From Chondrus crispus (Eukaryota > Rhodophyta > Florideophyceae > Gigartinales > Gigartinaceae): a stretch of 64,000 bases of DNA. Location of the stretch: NCBI RefSeq assembly GCF_000350225.1, contig NW_005179120.1, forward strand, positions 218,060 to 282,059, read 5' to 3'. Below are positions 1-10,094 of the stretch, one piece after another. Every line of letters starts with the position of its first letter. Within the stretch, counting starts at the first letter, position 1. A program made the translations under genes and the position numbers. The notes under the pieces were generated by a model that saw nothing but the letters and a program-made list of their open reading frames with translations, did not search any database and had not been told where the DNA came from.

Positions 1-1573
1 TCCTTCGAACAGGGAGGCGTGTCGCGAGAATAAATGTTCGCGGTCTTGGGCAGGGGGTACGGCCTTTCTATGCGGATGTACGGAACTCATTGTATGCGGC
101 CATGCCGACGGCGGCATTACATCTGGTCACGTAGAATAATGCTCCCGCTCGGAGAGCGTCGATAGCGAGTTTGACGAGCCGTCGTGTGCGCTCTTGTCAG
201 CGTCTTGGGCGATGGCGGATGACGATGCGGTCGGGTGACCTTGGATACTTGTGCCATCGGCTGCAGCAAGCGGCAATCATTTTTCGTGCGACCAACAAGT
301 ACTGTATTTCCCCCTTAATTTTGATTAAAATTTCGAAGACCGACCAGTGTTCGATTTTCGATTTTCTCCGCCCGTCCAGCAGCTCCCTGCCGGCATCCCC
401 ATTTTTTTGATTAAATCATGCCCCACGAGGGCGTGTCACTGATCCAAGCGTCCCTTCACGTGTGCGCGGCGGCAACGCGTGATCGTATCCAAGGAGGTGT
501 ATTACCTCAGCCTGAGACTACAGTAAATTTTTCCATTTCATGGCACGGCAGCGCACGCTGCTTCATTCATGTGAGGGAGTCCGAGGCAGAATAGCTTAAG
601 TTATTTCATTTACCTTCTCCTCACTCTGAGGGATCTCGTTTCCGGCGACTGTCCTTACTCTCTCCCTCTGCGACGCAGTTCACCGCATCACTTCCAACTT
701 GAGAGCCTCCGGGTGGGGATCATCCCCAATACAATTTCAACATTTCACTCGCGGTCTTATTGCGTCCCGCATCATTGACTTCCTCTTGATCACCCTCCCT
801 CGCATGTGCCTCTACATCAACTGCCTCTTTTCCACACCTTCTCGTTCTTCCTGCGCGGGACAGCATTCCGACCGACTCGGCGTTATCCCTTTTGGCTCCC
901 CCCCGAACTACGGGAGGTTGTCTTGTCGACAGGGATTTACCCTTTCTCGCTTCCGTGCGCGTCCTTCTGCGCGATACAAAACAAAACAAAAAGAATTGAC
1001 GACAAAAGAATCAGACAAACGCTAGGAGTGGTATCGCACGATCGATCGCTGTACGTCAACGACGTTCCCATCAGGGCTTCTATTCGACTCATTCTGGGCG
1101 TGGGCGACACCGGTGGTGTGTTGCCGGCCGTCCCAGTCTCTCGAACTCGACTTCACGCCTTTCTTAACGCCCTATGCCTCTCAATCGTCAGTGCCGTTCC
1201 CGGATCATTGTTAAAATTCACACAACCCTTCTGTGTTCCGCGTTTTTCCTCGCGACACTTGTCTCTCCAAAATTCCTTCACGTGATCCGTCCTCTCCTTC
1301 CTCGACTCGAGATACAGCGTGTAGCCTTAATCACGATCGGCGGTTCGCAGTCCCTTGTCGCCCTTGGGCGCCTGTCGTGCTCTTCTGACATTACGCACGA
1401 TCGTTCCGGAATGACCGACCTAGGTGCGTCTCGGGAAGGGAAAACAAACATAAAAAAACAAAACAACCAAAAAAACAAAAACGAAACAGAATAGTTAAGA
1501 GGGTGAAAACATAGGAAACTGGTTGCGGCTCACGTCTTCTTTTCGCTTTCCATCATCACATTGCGTATGGAGC
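1..1573. other. 3' non-coding part of element 1
   Basis: This stretch lies between the pol stop and the window edge, downstream of pol on the minus strand. No reading frame here resembles a known protein. It has an A/C-rich stretch of CAAAA-type repeats (about 974-1018 and 1440-1492). A similar A-rich stretch occurs at 63503-63560 in element 3, the corresponding spacer of a relative. No LTR is present, so the 3' LTR must lie further left. Confidence 0.6.
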
Positions 1574-4500
1574 TCATCCTGGTCTCGCCCGTGCGACTTG
1601 CGGCGGGAGGGGCAGTTTCTTCCTCCGGAAATACGTGACGGCCGCACTGCGGGGTAATTGCTCAATGGGCTCCCACGTCGCGTCCTCGGGCGTATAGCCG
1701 TACCATTCCACCTTGAGAATCAAATTACCATTTTGATAATCGTGGTCAGCGACCCGATCGATTACGAATTCCGTATTTTCCGTTTCCTCTCCTTTCTCTG
1801 AACTGTGCCCTTCCCCCTCCTGAAGATCTTCCAACTCGTCCTCTTCTCTGGACTTTCCGAAATCGCGTAGGTCCGGAGATGTCTCCGCTGTCGGCGCTTG
1901 ACTAATTGAATTGTCCTGGTCCCCTGACGTAGGCGCACGGGTGTGAGGACATTCCTCGTCCCCCATTACCTCTCCTTCTTCGTTTAGCTCCGGCGCTCCC
2001 AGGAACTGTAGCGCTTGACGTAGGCCAGTTATCGGCGCGTAGTCCATCGGGCTTGGGGCTAACTCCACCCTGTCTCGCGATACGCGTTCCTCCTGATCGC
2101 CAATGGCAATGACTACCGTATGTTGATCCGATCTTTTAACCTGATAAGGTCCTGTAGCGACTTGTGCCAGCTTGTGTTTCGGTTCGCTAGCCGTGCCCTG
2201 CTCCTTCCGGAGGAACACGTAGGACCCCGGTGGGATCTCATATTGCGGTTTGCGAAGGCGTGCGTCGAAATTTCGCTTGTACCGGGCTTGTTCCTTTCGC
2301 AAACTCCTATCGGCGCCTCGCATTAGGCTCTCCAACCACGACTGCCATTTCAGGTAGTATGCTCGTGACGAGCTAAAGTTCTCCAAAGTTGGTTGCGCTT
2401 GTAACGCAATGCTTCTCGGCGCCCGAGCCAACACCAGCTCGAAGGGCGCAATGTTCGTAGTTCGATGAACTTGTGTGTTGTAGGCGAACGTCACAGCGTC
2501 GCTAAATAAGTCCCAGTCCTTGGGATGCTCTCCAACGTATTTTCGCAACGCGGAAGTCAGCGTGCGGTTAAATCTCTCAACTTGGCCGTTGGCTTGCGGG
2601 TGGTACGTAGTCGTGAACACATTGCGCATGCCGAGAATTCGACAGACGTTCTGAAAGAACCGGGCCGTGAACTGTGTTCCATTGTCGGACAGCAGCTTGA
2701 CCGGCGGTCCGCACACGAATACCCAATGGTGAACGAAGGCTTGTGCGATGTGCGCAGCTGATATCTTCTTCAACGGTACGGTTCGTACCAGTTTCGAGTA
2801 TCGATCGCTGATCACGAGAATATACCGATTTCCTCGCTTAGTCGTAATTAGCTCGCCGAGGATGTCGATGGCGACAAATTCCAGCAGAGCTTTGGGCGTG
2901 AACAGCTTCATTTCCTTCGTGTTTTTTCTTAACTTCACCCTTTCCCGCGCACATGCAGCGCAATTCTTTGCGATTGCATAGCAGTCTAGGGCCATCGTAG
3001 GCCAATAAAAATATCTTCTCAAAGTCTTGTAAAGTTTCCTGCCTCCCGGGTGGCCTGCCAATTTTGCGTAGTGGCTCAACCCTAGGACGCGGTCCCTTAA
3101 CGATTGTGGTATTACCACTTGTACAAACTCGGCGGCGGTATGGCATAGAGTTCCTTCAAGTTCCTCGGTCTCCGTGCTGAACGTTCTCACCTTTCCGGCG
3201 TCCATTTCTTCTTTGATGCGGTTGCAGAGGGGGTCGACGGCTTGCTCGCGAATGAACTCCTCCGGAGTGGCATCTTGGAATTGATCGAGGCGATCAGGGG
3301 CGGTCCCCCCCTCAAGAGCGAGGATGTCGTCTAACCCGTCAAAACTGTCCTCGTTCTCCACCGTTCCCTCGGCCGGTTCGGCCAGAAAGCATGGAATTTC
3401 GTCGTCGATTTCGTCGACGGTTTCTCCTGCGGTTCGCAACCTTGACAAAGCGTCCGCTTGGCTGTTCGCCTTGCCCTTCTTGTACTTGATTTCGAAATCG
3501 AATTCCGAGAGGCGGAGCCTCCATCGGATTAATCTCCCGCTGGGGTCGGTTACGTTCATCAACCACCTCAATGAGGCATGGTCGGTATGCACAATGAAGT
3601 GCTCGCCATATAGATATGGTCTTAAAGTCTGAACGGCCCAAATTACCGCTAGACATTCTTTTTCTGATACAGAATAGTTTCTCTCGGCTGCGGCTAACGT
3701 TCTTGAAAAGAACCCGATGGGTTTGCGTTGCGCATCCGGGTGTGTTTGAAATAGTGCAGCGCCTATTTGGTAGTCGCTTGCATCGGTATCTACCGAGTAG
3801 GGTAGGTCCTTCTTCGGCAGCGCCAACACCGGCGGTGCCAAGATGGCGTCCTTGAGCTTATGAAAAGCTTTCTTGCACGGTTCGTCGAATCCTTCCAACT
3901 GGACCGGTTGTCCCTTCTTCAACAGTTGATTGAGCGGATGCGCGATTTTCGTATAATGCGGAACGAATCTGCGGTAGACATTACAAAGTCCCAAGAAGCT
4001 CCTGCGCTGGGTCTGCGTTTGAGGGTACCTCACTTGTTCCAATGCGACGGTTCGCGCAGCGTCCACTTCCAATGTACCTGGCCGAACTACATGGCCCAGG
4101 TACTTGATCTTTTCGACGAAAAATTCACACTTGCGAAGCTTGAGCTTCACACCTGCCTTCTCCAATACAGAAAGTATCTCATCCACGTGCACGATGTGCT
4201 CCTCCCACGACTTGCTAAAAATTATTATGTCGTCCAGATACACCAAACAGCACTTCCAACGGAACGGAGAGAGCAGGATATCCATTGCTCTCTGAAACGT
4301 CGCTGGCGCGTTAGTTAGCCTGAAGGGCATTCTTGAGAAGCGATACAGTCCTGAGTGACACGAAAATGCGGTCTTGTCGCGGTCGCGCTCAGGGATAGGC
4401 ATCTGCCAATATCCCGAGATCGCGTCCAACGCGGAGAAAAAATTGGTGTCACCAAGCGAGTCCAGGCACTCATTCATGCGCGGTAAGGGGTACGTGTCCT

Positions 4501-5728
4501 TCACCGTCACTGCGTTCAGCCTGCGGTAGTCTACGCAAAAACGCATTGACCCGTCCGGCTTGGGCACCAGCAACACGGGCGACGCCCATTCTGACTGCGC
4601 TGGTTCTATCACTCCTGCCTCCAACATCTTCTGCACCTCTGCATCTTCTACTTCGCGGGCTTTAGGCCCGGCCCGATACGGGGCTTGTGCGATGGGACGA
4701 GTCTCGGGGATCAACTCGATCCGATGGACGGTGGTATTAATTTCGCCAAGCGTCCCATCCCACATACTTGAATACTCCTTCAACATCCGACGGAACCGCT
4801 CGCGCAGCCGTTCCGGCACGTGGCTCAGGTCGAGGTCCTCCACGTCCGGCGGTGGCGGCTCAATCCTGCGTTGCGGCTTCGTAGCTGCCGACGCGGAGAG
4901 CTCTGCCGACCGTTCTTCTGGTTGGTCCTCGCGCGCTTGATCCGACGGTTCCCATCTTGTCTCGCCCGTAGGCGTCTTGGTGGAATTAGGAAAATTCTCC
5001 TTCTTCCTTTCTTGAATTCCGAGAACTTCACCAATGGTGGTTTTGCTCTCGAGCGCGGCTCTCGGGTGCGGTAATAATTCTGCCACCACCTGGCCTTTTT
5101 GCACCCTGACAGGGTACGTCCTAAAATTCGCAACGAGTAAACGAAATGGCCTGTCAGGCTCAACCTGAACGACACCATTCGTGCACGTCAACCCGTGCCT
5201 TTCGTACAACGACGAGTACGGCTGAACCACAACCAAGCCCGCCCTCTTCGAGGTGCATTCCACGACGCGTTGCGTCCCTGGCTCGATAGTCGTGGCTCTT
5301 GCCACTTTTACCTTAGGGGAAATTCGCTCCACCTTTCCATCATTCTCGTCCTCTCCCGCGACGAGATTCTTCTTCCCTTTTCTCGTCGAGAACCGCCTAA
5401 CTATCGGGACCTCCGAGAAATCCGCCAACTCAACCGTTTTCTTCCTTGGATAAATTGCTTCCACAAACCGGTCACAGTAGTCCGCGCCTAGAATTAGCGG
5501 GACGGCTAGTTTTTCGCATACAATAAACTCGGCTGCGGCCACAAATTTTCCAAGCCTCACAGGCATTCTAATTGTGCCGAGAGTCCGGAGTGGCCTATTG
5601 TTCGCGTCGCCAATGTCTTGGGTCGGTCCGTAGGACACTAGAGATTCCATTCCAGCTGGGAGTTCCGATTTTCGCACAAGGTTTGGTCCCGCGCCGGTGT
5701 CTAAAACAGACAACACCCGGCTCATCAA
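1574..5728 (-). CDS. pol: gypsy/chromovirus Pol polyprotein
   Basis: The 1384-residue frame holds all catalytic parts of a Ty3/gypsy Pol. The aspartic protease motif DTGAG is at residues 10-14. Reverse transcriptase spans about 385-550, with LDA near 434 and the YLDD box at 497-500. RNase H spans about 640-765, with DTDAS near 647. The integrase has an HHCC zinc finger (about 886-926) and a D,D,E core with AIDIL near 954, LLSDNGTQF near 1013 and GQVERFNR near 1049. A GPY/F-like module and a chromodomain (about 1310-1375, KVEWYGYTPEDATWEP) close the protein; chromodomains steer integration by reading histone marks. In RT the usual MPFGL reads MPFRL. The frame stays open upstream to 6157 except for one TAA at 5762-5764, so the first methionine here is a reading convenience, not a known start. 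Confidence 0.95.
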   Translation of the reverse strand: MMSRVLSVLDTGAGPNLVRKSELPAGMESLVSYGPTQDIGDANNRPLRTLGTIRMPVRLGKFVAAAEFIVCEKLAVPLILGADYCDRFVEAIYPRKKTVELADFSEVPIVRRFSTRKGKKNLVAGEDENDGKVERISPKVKVARATTIEPGTQRVVECTSKRAGLVVVQPYSSLYERHGLTCTNGVVQVEPDRPFRLLVANFRTYPVRVQKGQVVAELLPHPRAALESKTTIGEVLGIQERKKENFPNSTKTPTGETRWEPSDQAREDQPEERSAELSASAATKPQRRIEPPPPDVEDLDLSHVPERLRERFRRMLKEYSSMWDGTLGEINTTVHRIELIPETRPIAQAPYRAGPKAREVEDAEVQKMLEAGVIEPAQSEWASPVLLVPKPDGSMRFCVDYRRLNAVTVKDTYPLPRMNECLDSLGDTNFFSALDAISGYWQMPIPERDRDKTAFSCHSGLYRFSRMPFRLTNAPATFQRAMDILLSPFRWKCCLVYLDDIIIFSKSWEEHIVHVDEILSVLEKAGVKLKLRKCEFFVEKIKYLGHVVRPGTLEVDAARTVALEQVRYPQTQTQRRSFLGLCNVYRRFVPHYTKIAHPLNQLLKKGQPVQLEGFDEPCKKAFHKLKDAILAPPVLALPKKDLPYSVDTDASDYQIGAALFQTHPDAQRKPIGFFSRTLAAAERNYSVSEKECLAVIWAVQTLRPYLYGEHFIVHTDHASLRWLMNVTDPSGRLIRWRLRLSEFDFEIKYKKGKANSQADALSRLRTAGETVDEIDDEIPCFLAEPAEGTVENEDSFDGLDDILALEGGTAPDRLDQFQDATPEEFIREQAVDPLCNRIKEEMDAGKVRTFSTETEELEGTLCHTAAEFVQVVIPQSLRDRVLGLSHYAKLAGHPGGRKLYKTLRRYFYWPTMALDCYAIAKNCAACARERVKLRKNTKEMKLFTPKALLEFVAIDILGELITTKRGNRYILVISDRYSKLVRTVPLKKISAAHIAQAFVHHWVFVCGPPVKLLSDNGTQFTARFFQNVCRILGMRNVFTTTYHPQANGQVERFNRTLTSALRKYVGEHPKDWDLFSDAVTFAYNTQVHRTTNIAPFELVLARAPRSIALQAQPTLENFSSSRAYYLKWQSWLESLMRGADRSLRKEQARYKRNFDARLRKPQYEIPPGSYVFLRKEQGTASEPKHKLAQVATGPYQVKRSDQHTVVIAIGDQEERVSRDRVELAPSPMDYAPITGLRQALQFLGAPELNEEGEVMGDEECPHTRAPTSGDQDNSISQAPTAETSPDLRDFGKSREEDELEDLQEGEGHSSEKGEETENTEFVIDRVADHDYQNGNLILKVEWYGYTPEDATWEPIEQLPRSAAVTYFRRKKLPLPPQVARARPG

Positions 5729-5761
5729 TCCAATTGTGGGTCCGATGTCCGCGTAAACTTT

Positions 5762-6157
5762 TTAGTTTTTTCGCGCAAGAACCAAAATCTTCTCGGGACA
5801 CTCCCTTCGCTTAACCCTGTACCAGGGTCTTCGAACTTCTTCCAGCGGATGATCTCGGGCTCGGCTCAAAATTTTCTTGACTTGAGCTGGCCCTTTGGGC
5901 TTATCCACCAATCCAACAACCTCGTCCTCGAGGCCTGATTTTTTCTTTAGAGACGGGGAACGGGGCTGAGCCCCGGGCACAGTACGTCGACCCTGTGCCT
6001 CTCGCGACTCATGCGAGATTCCCCTCTCTAGTTTTCCTGCCGCTGCGGGATCCTTCTCACATCCGACGGCGCGGGCCCCGCGGTGGGCTCTCTGAAGGGC
6101 TGGTTCGACCTCGGCGTTGAAGCACTCGGCGTGCCCGCCGTCTGCGAATCGAACCAA
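5762..6157 (-). other. gag-pol overlap with in-frame TAA
   Basis: The pol frame is open from 6157 down to a TAA at 5762-5764 and then continues into the protease, while gag ends in another frame at 6028. Gag and pol therefore overlap by about 130 bases in a -1 relation, the layout of elements that make Gag-Pol by programmed frameshifting. Gag ends in codons GAA AAC before its stop, and element 2 also has GAA AAC just before its gag stop. The TAA would be a single C-to-T change from CAA (Gln) and probably disables Gag-Pol. Confidence 0.55.
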
Positions 6158-8345
6158 TTCTTGACCTTCAGGTAACTCGTAGATGGTATCCCTAACCTCT
6201 CCATCGGAGACAACGCCTCATAATTTTCCAAAACTCGGTGCATTTCCCGGAGGGAAAGAATGCACGTGGGCGCGGCGTGCCCCTTTTCATAGCAATGATA
6301 GCACACCAGACCGTGTGTCTTGACGGGATACGGCGTCCTAGGTCCTCCACGGGCCGGCGGCCTTCCTTGACGTTGCGGCCTTCCCATCCAGCCTGGCCTT
6401 CGAAACGTCGTACCCTTGTCTTCCATCGGAATGCGCGGCGCCGGCGTGTGGCCGCGCCCCCGAAACATCATCACGGGATCCGTGGGCTCTGAAAACGACT
6501 CCGTCGTGTATGCAGGCGTCGGTAAAGTTGACGACCCGCTGTCCCCGTAGTCCTCGTGTCCGTAGCCCTCCGATGGCTCAATGAACTCGCCTTCGGCTAC
6601 TAACGCTCCTTCGTAGTGATTTTCGCTACTTCCATGCGCACCGCGCTCATCTGACGCGGACATGGACTCGGCTAAATGGACTGCGGCGTGACTTTTGCGA
6701 CCGGGATAAGAAGCCCTCGGCTTCTTCCCCGCCCTGAACGTCGACGGCGTCTGAATCGTGACCTTCTTAGTCTTCTTGTCCTTAGCGCGGCTCGCCGAGC
6801 CATGCGCCTTCGCGTAATTAACTAGTCTCAAGAACGAAACGTCCCGATTGTCTTGTCGGTATTGAGATACCATCGGCTTGATACTCGAATCGAGTCCTTC
6901 AATAAACATCGTCATTTGTTCTTCCATCGAATATACGTTTCCACATCGATTGCTTGTGTCCGTCAGACGGATATAAAATTCCATCTCGTCTTCAGACGGT
7001 CTTTGCTGAACTTCTCGCAATGCGAGCACGGCTTGACGGATCGCCTCGTCGGTTGCAAAACTCCTCAACAACCACTGTACGGCCTCCGGCCAAACGGATA
7101 TCTTTCCGTGATGGGCCCGGCCGTCTGAGACACCGAGGTGTACTGTCTCAAGGCGATGCCGCTTAAAAATTCAGGCAACAGGCGGATCGCTTGCCCCTCG
7201 TTCATTTCTTGAGTATCGAACTCCTGAACTAATTTTGCCAAAAAATCCAACACAAGGACCCCGTCTTCACCTGTGAACGTGTTGTCCTTCTTCACCTTAG
7301 GCGGAGTATCTCTCCGGATTTTTCGTACGGCGGTCCGCCGGGAACTTGACAAATATGTCTGCGGGTTCCGCAAGCGGTACGTTCGGTACGAAAGTAACTT
7401 CTTGAAGAGGTAGTTGGTCGGATTCAGCTCCTCCAACTCCTCCCATCGCGGCCCGCGCCGCGTTGCGACATCTTCGGGCTCCGCGTCCTTGTCTCTCCGC
7501 GAGGCGTACGAAGTGACTCCGCCTCGTCTGGAGGAAATTTTCTTGCTTGACGAAATTCCGTTTCCGTCTTCTGAACGGCGTTCGGAATCGCCCGAATGGT
7601 TCGACGAACCGCCGTTACCATCTTCGGAGGGACCCAGCGACTCAGACTGTGAGTCGCGGTTCTCCGGATCGTCACTACAGTGACCCTTGCTTGCACGTCG
7701 CTTGTCCTTCTTCGAGGGCTTCGACTTGGAACTCCGCTGCCGAGCGGGCTTGTCCTTCTTCGACCGACGGTCGCCCTCTCTACCCGAAGGGAGCGGCTCG
7801 TCGTCCGATCCTTGCGGAGCTTGATCTGCGGCCTTCTCGAGGTCCTTGAGACGTTGCGCGGCGCGATCGAATCGGTCATCGATGCTTGTTCTAAATCTTC
7901 CTAAGGACTCCAAGGCTTGATTCGCGTCGCGCCTCGCGTCCTTGACCGAAATTTTCAACGAGGCTAGGACCTCCGGCTCCAGACCGTCGGTGGCATCTCC
8001 TCGCTCCTTCTCGACGAGATCCACTAGAGCCGATAGCTCTCCTAAAACGGTGTGGAACTCGGATGCTTGCAACTCCAGTTGCTTCCGGACGAGGGCTAAT
8101 TCAGCCTCGAGATTTTTCGTCATCTCTCGGCGAATTTCCTTGCCCATCTTCTCGAACCTGTAGGATAGGTTATCCTTGTCGGCTTCAATCCCCGTCGGGG
8201 ATTCTTGACCTTCGGGATCCGTGGCCGTATTGGCCTGGCTTCGGGTGCGAGGACCTCGCGGGATCCTCGACGCCCTTGCCGATCCGCTCCTACTCGCCCC
8301 GGGACCGACGTCCCCGGGTGCGCTTGTAGACATGGTTCGTTTCAA
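6028..8345 (-). pseudogene. gag: gypsy Gag, broken by one frameshift
   Basis: Two overlapping frames together form a Gag. The N-terminal part (8345-7065) is charged and disordered, with an early helical section and a Lys/Ser-rich middle, then a capsid-like start around WEELEELNPTNY. The C-terminal part (7071-6028) continues the capsid fold (EVQQRPSEDEMEFYIRL) and has a CCHC zinc knuckle, CYHCYEKGHAAPTC, which binds RNA. The join is near 7090-7110, where a one-base indel would connect ...AGPITE to SVWPEAVQWLLRSF... Reading continues smoothly after that shift, so I take it as an inactivating mutation, although a sequence error cannot be excluded. The start could be the first Met at 8345 or the second at 8333. 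Confidence 0.85.
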
Positions 8346-8439
8346 AAAAAAGAACCTAACTTAACACAAAGAAAAAATAGAAAACGCTACAGCACCTGAA
8401 TAAACTTACGTCGCAGAGAAAACTCCTGTAGTCCGTTTC

Positions 8440-8570
8440 AGCTTACGCAGTTTCTAGGTCGGGTCTCCTGTACGCAATTCTAGGTCGGGCGACCACTTTT
8501 GTAGTGCGTCTCCAGACCGAGACTTTCGTAGGCAAAATTCTTGATCAGGTCTCCTGCACAGTAGACAAAT
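8440..8570. repeat. diverged tandem copies of the LTR-PBS junction
   Basis: The stretch TTCTAGGTCGGG...GACCAC..TTTGTAGTGC, which forms the true primer site plus the LTR edge at 8571-8600, occurs again at 8478-8508 with one change in the primer-site core. A third partial copy begins at 8452. The period is about 93-97 bp. The extra copy therefore repeats both the primer-binding site and the first bases of the LTR inside the 5' leader of element 1. Confidence 0.7.
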
Positions 8571-8588
8571 TTCTAGGTCGGGAGACCA
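8571..8588 (-). other. primer-binding site, tRNA-Tyr-like
   Basis: Four bases inside the 5' LTR lies TGGTCTCCCGACCTAGAA on the minus strand. Its complement ends in ACCA and can be folded into tRNA numbering: CCA at 74-76, A73, acceptor strand TCGGGAG, T-stem strand CTAGG with the invariant C61. This implies a C1-G72 pair with A73, a combination typical of eukaryotic tRNA-Tyr. Element 2 carries the same 18 bases at 44078-44095. Identity of the primer tRNA is inference. Confidence 0.65.
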
Positions 8589-8592
8589 CTTT

Positions 8593-9471
8593 TGTAGTGC
8601 AATGCGCCTGTCGGGCAGAGACCGCGGTCCGATGGTCCAGCAAAACAACAACAGCAACAAAAAGAAGAACTGCCGATGGCACAGCGCTACGGAGTGTCCG
8701 ACTCTCCCTTCTCCGTTTAAACGAGCTTGCGACTCGTAGTAGCTCGGATCCCTGATGGGGGGGGGGGCACAGAGAAATGGCCCGGCCCGCGATCGGTGTG
8801 GTAGAGACTTGCGAAGAGAATTGCTCGACGAGTGTGGGGTGGGGCGCGTACGTAGATACCCCGGTTCCACTGGGTTGTAAGGCCAATGCTCGTTGAGCTT
8901 CTTCGACACCTTGTAACGCGACAAGGCCTTCGACGGGGGCGTCGCAACGCAGCCCGTCGGGATGAAATGAAAGTAGCAGCGCTACGTCAACTGTGCCGCC
9001 CGATGGCTCGAAACACCTACACCGGTTCGGTCGCAACCGAGGCCGATGGCACCAACACAAGATAAGGGAAAAATAGGTAGAATTAGAGATAGAAAAGGAT
9101 AGGGAAATAAAAGAAAGAGAAAAGGGAACTCCGAGCGATAGAAGATGCCGTAGGCTTAGGTAAAAGGGAGCGTCTTGGTAGAGACGGACTTCGACCAAGG
9201 CGACATTCAACTCCGGCAACTCGGGTTGCCTTTACTGACTTGGTCGTCAGAGGGCTAAGGTATATATCGCCCCACCGGAGCTAGTACAGTAGCTCGCGGC
9301 GCTAGATCTTAGATCTAATCTAGTGTCAGCAATTAACTAAATAAAATAAAATAATTAAAAATTAAAACTGTGCAATTATTCACACGTGTGTCCCCCAAAC
9401 CCGGACTACTTTTCATATCCAAATGTTTTCCTTTCTTTTCACCCCCCTTTCCAGGTGCGTATTGCACTACA
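8593..9471 (-). repeat. 5' LTR of element 1
   Basis: The LTR is 879 bp and is bounded by inverted repeats TGTAGTGCAAT and ATTGCACTACA. It is nearly the same as 58747-59796, which contains an extra 157-bp internal duplication and a 12-bp insertion near 59640. A run of 12 to 13 G lies near 8756-8768, and an A+T-rich segment near 9330-9370 may belong to the promoter or R region. On the minus strand this copy would drive gag-pol. Confidence 0.93.
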
Positions 9472-10094
9472 AGGGTGTCCGGGCGCGATCGGCGCAGTAC
9501 GTAACAAAATGGAAGGTTTGAACAGGGGATCGCGCAGAGGGGGTGGAGCGGTAGGGACGTCTTGCGCGGTAGAGCGGTTAGTATCCTCGGTAGCAGCGCG
9601 CGCGGTAGAGCGGTGGGGTCTCGCGGTCGTAGATGGGCTCGCGTAGTGTACCACGGCTTTTGCTATACTGGCGCAAGGCTACTACCGAGATTCCAGAAGC
9701 TTAGGAAGAAGACCCAAGGCTTCGTGTCTTCTTTACTTAGGGTCGAGCGTCGACTATATAGTAGTCGACGTCGTAATAATATTAATTAATAATAATTAAT
9801 TGAAACAAGGTAATAAATACCGGCGTACTCGCATAGACGCTGTACAGTACGCACTACGACCTGTATAGGGTTTTGATACCCGCATACACGTGGGGATCGA
9901 CACGCATAGACGTGGAGTGACAGACTGTCCGTACTTCGACAGGGCTTACACCCGGCCATGCCTGGGTGGGTAGTTACACGATTGCACGGAGTACATGTAC
10001 ACGATTTTCCGTGGTGTACACGTGGGATGCGCACCAGTGAGGGTGGCATCCCGCGTATGCCTCGCGATTGAGGGAGGCGTATCAGTGCATTACA
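9472..10094 (-). repeat. LTR fragment of a second family, split by element 1
   Basis: Read on the minus strand it starts TGTAATGCACTG at 10094 and aligns along its length with the solo LTR at 14221-14865. The best match is the segment around ..TATATAGTC..GTAAAG..CACGAAGCC.GGGTCTT. Its last bases (..GCGCCCGGA) match 14750-14760, so about 100 bp are missing, cut off where element 1 entered. It is therefore an older insertion than element 1. It begins directly at the stop codon of the decayed transposase frame to its right. Confidence 0.75.

Larger units (their letters stand above)
1..9471 (-). mobile_element. Ty3/gypsy chromovirus element 1 (3' LTR outside window)
   Basis: A gypsy-type LTR retrotransposon is read right to left: 5' LTR (8593-9471), primer-binding site (8571-8588), gag (8345-6028), pol (to 1574), then non-coding sequence to the window edge. 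The order protease, RT, RNase H, integrase and a C-terminal chromodomain places it among chromoviruses. The LTR ends are the inverted repeats TGTAGTGCAAT and ATTGCACTACA. The base following the LTR on the right is the start of AGGGT (9472-9476), the predicted target duplication, which cannot be tested because the other end lies outside. Element 3 at 58747 carries the same LTR, so its antisense gene probably also exists in element 1, left of base 1. Gag is frameshifted and pol has one in-frame stop upstream of the protease, so this copy is probably not autonomous. Confidence 0.93.

Noticed and set aside
5762..5772. A AAA AAC followed by TAA on the minus strand looks like a classic -1 slippery heptamer
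   Set aside because: The protease lies in the same frame as the codons before the stop; a -1 shift here leads into a 55-codon frame that is not pol. I treat the TAA as a mutation.
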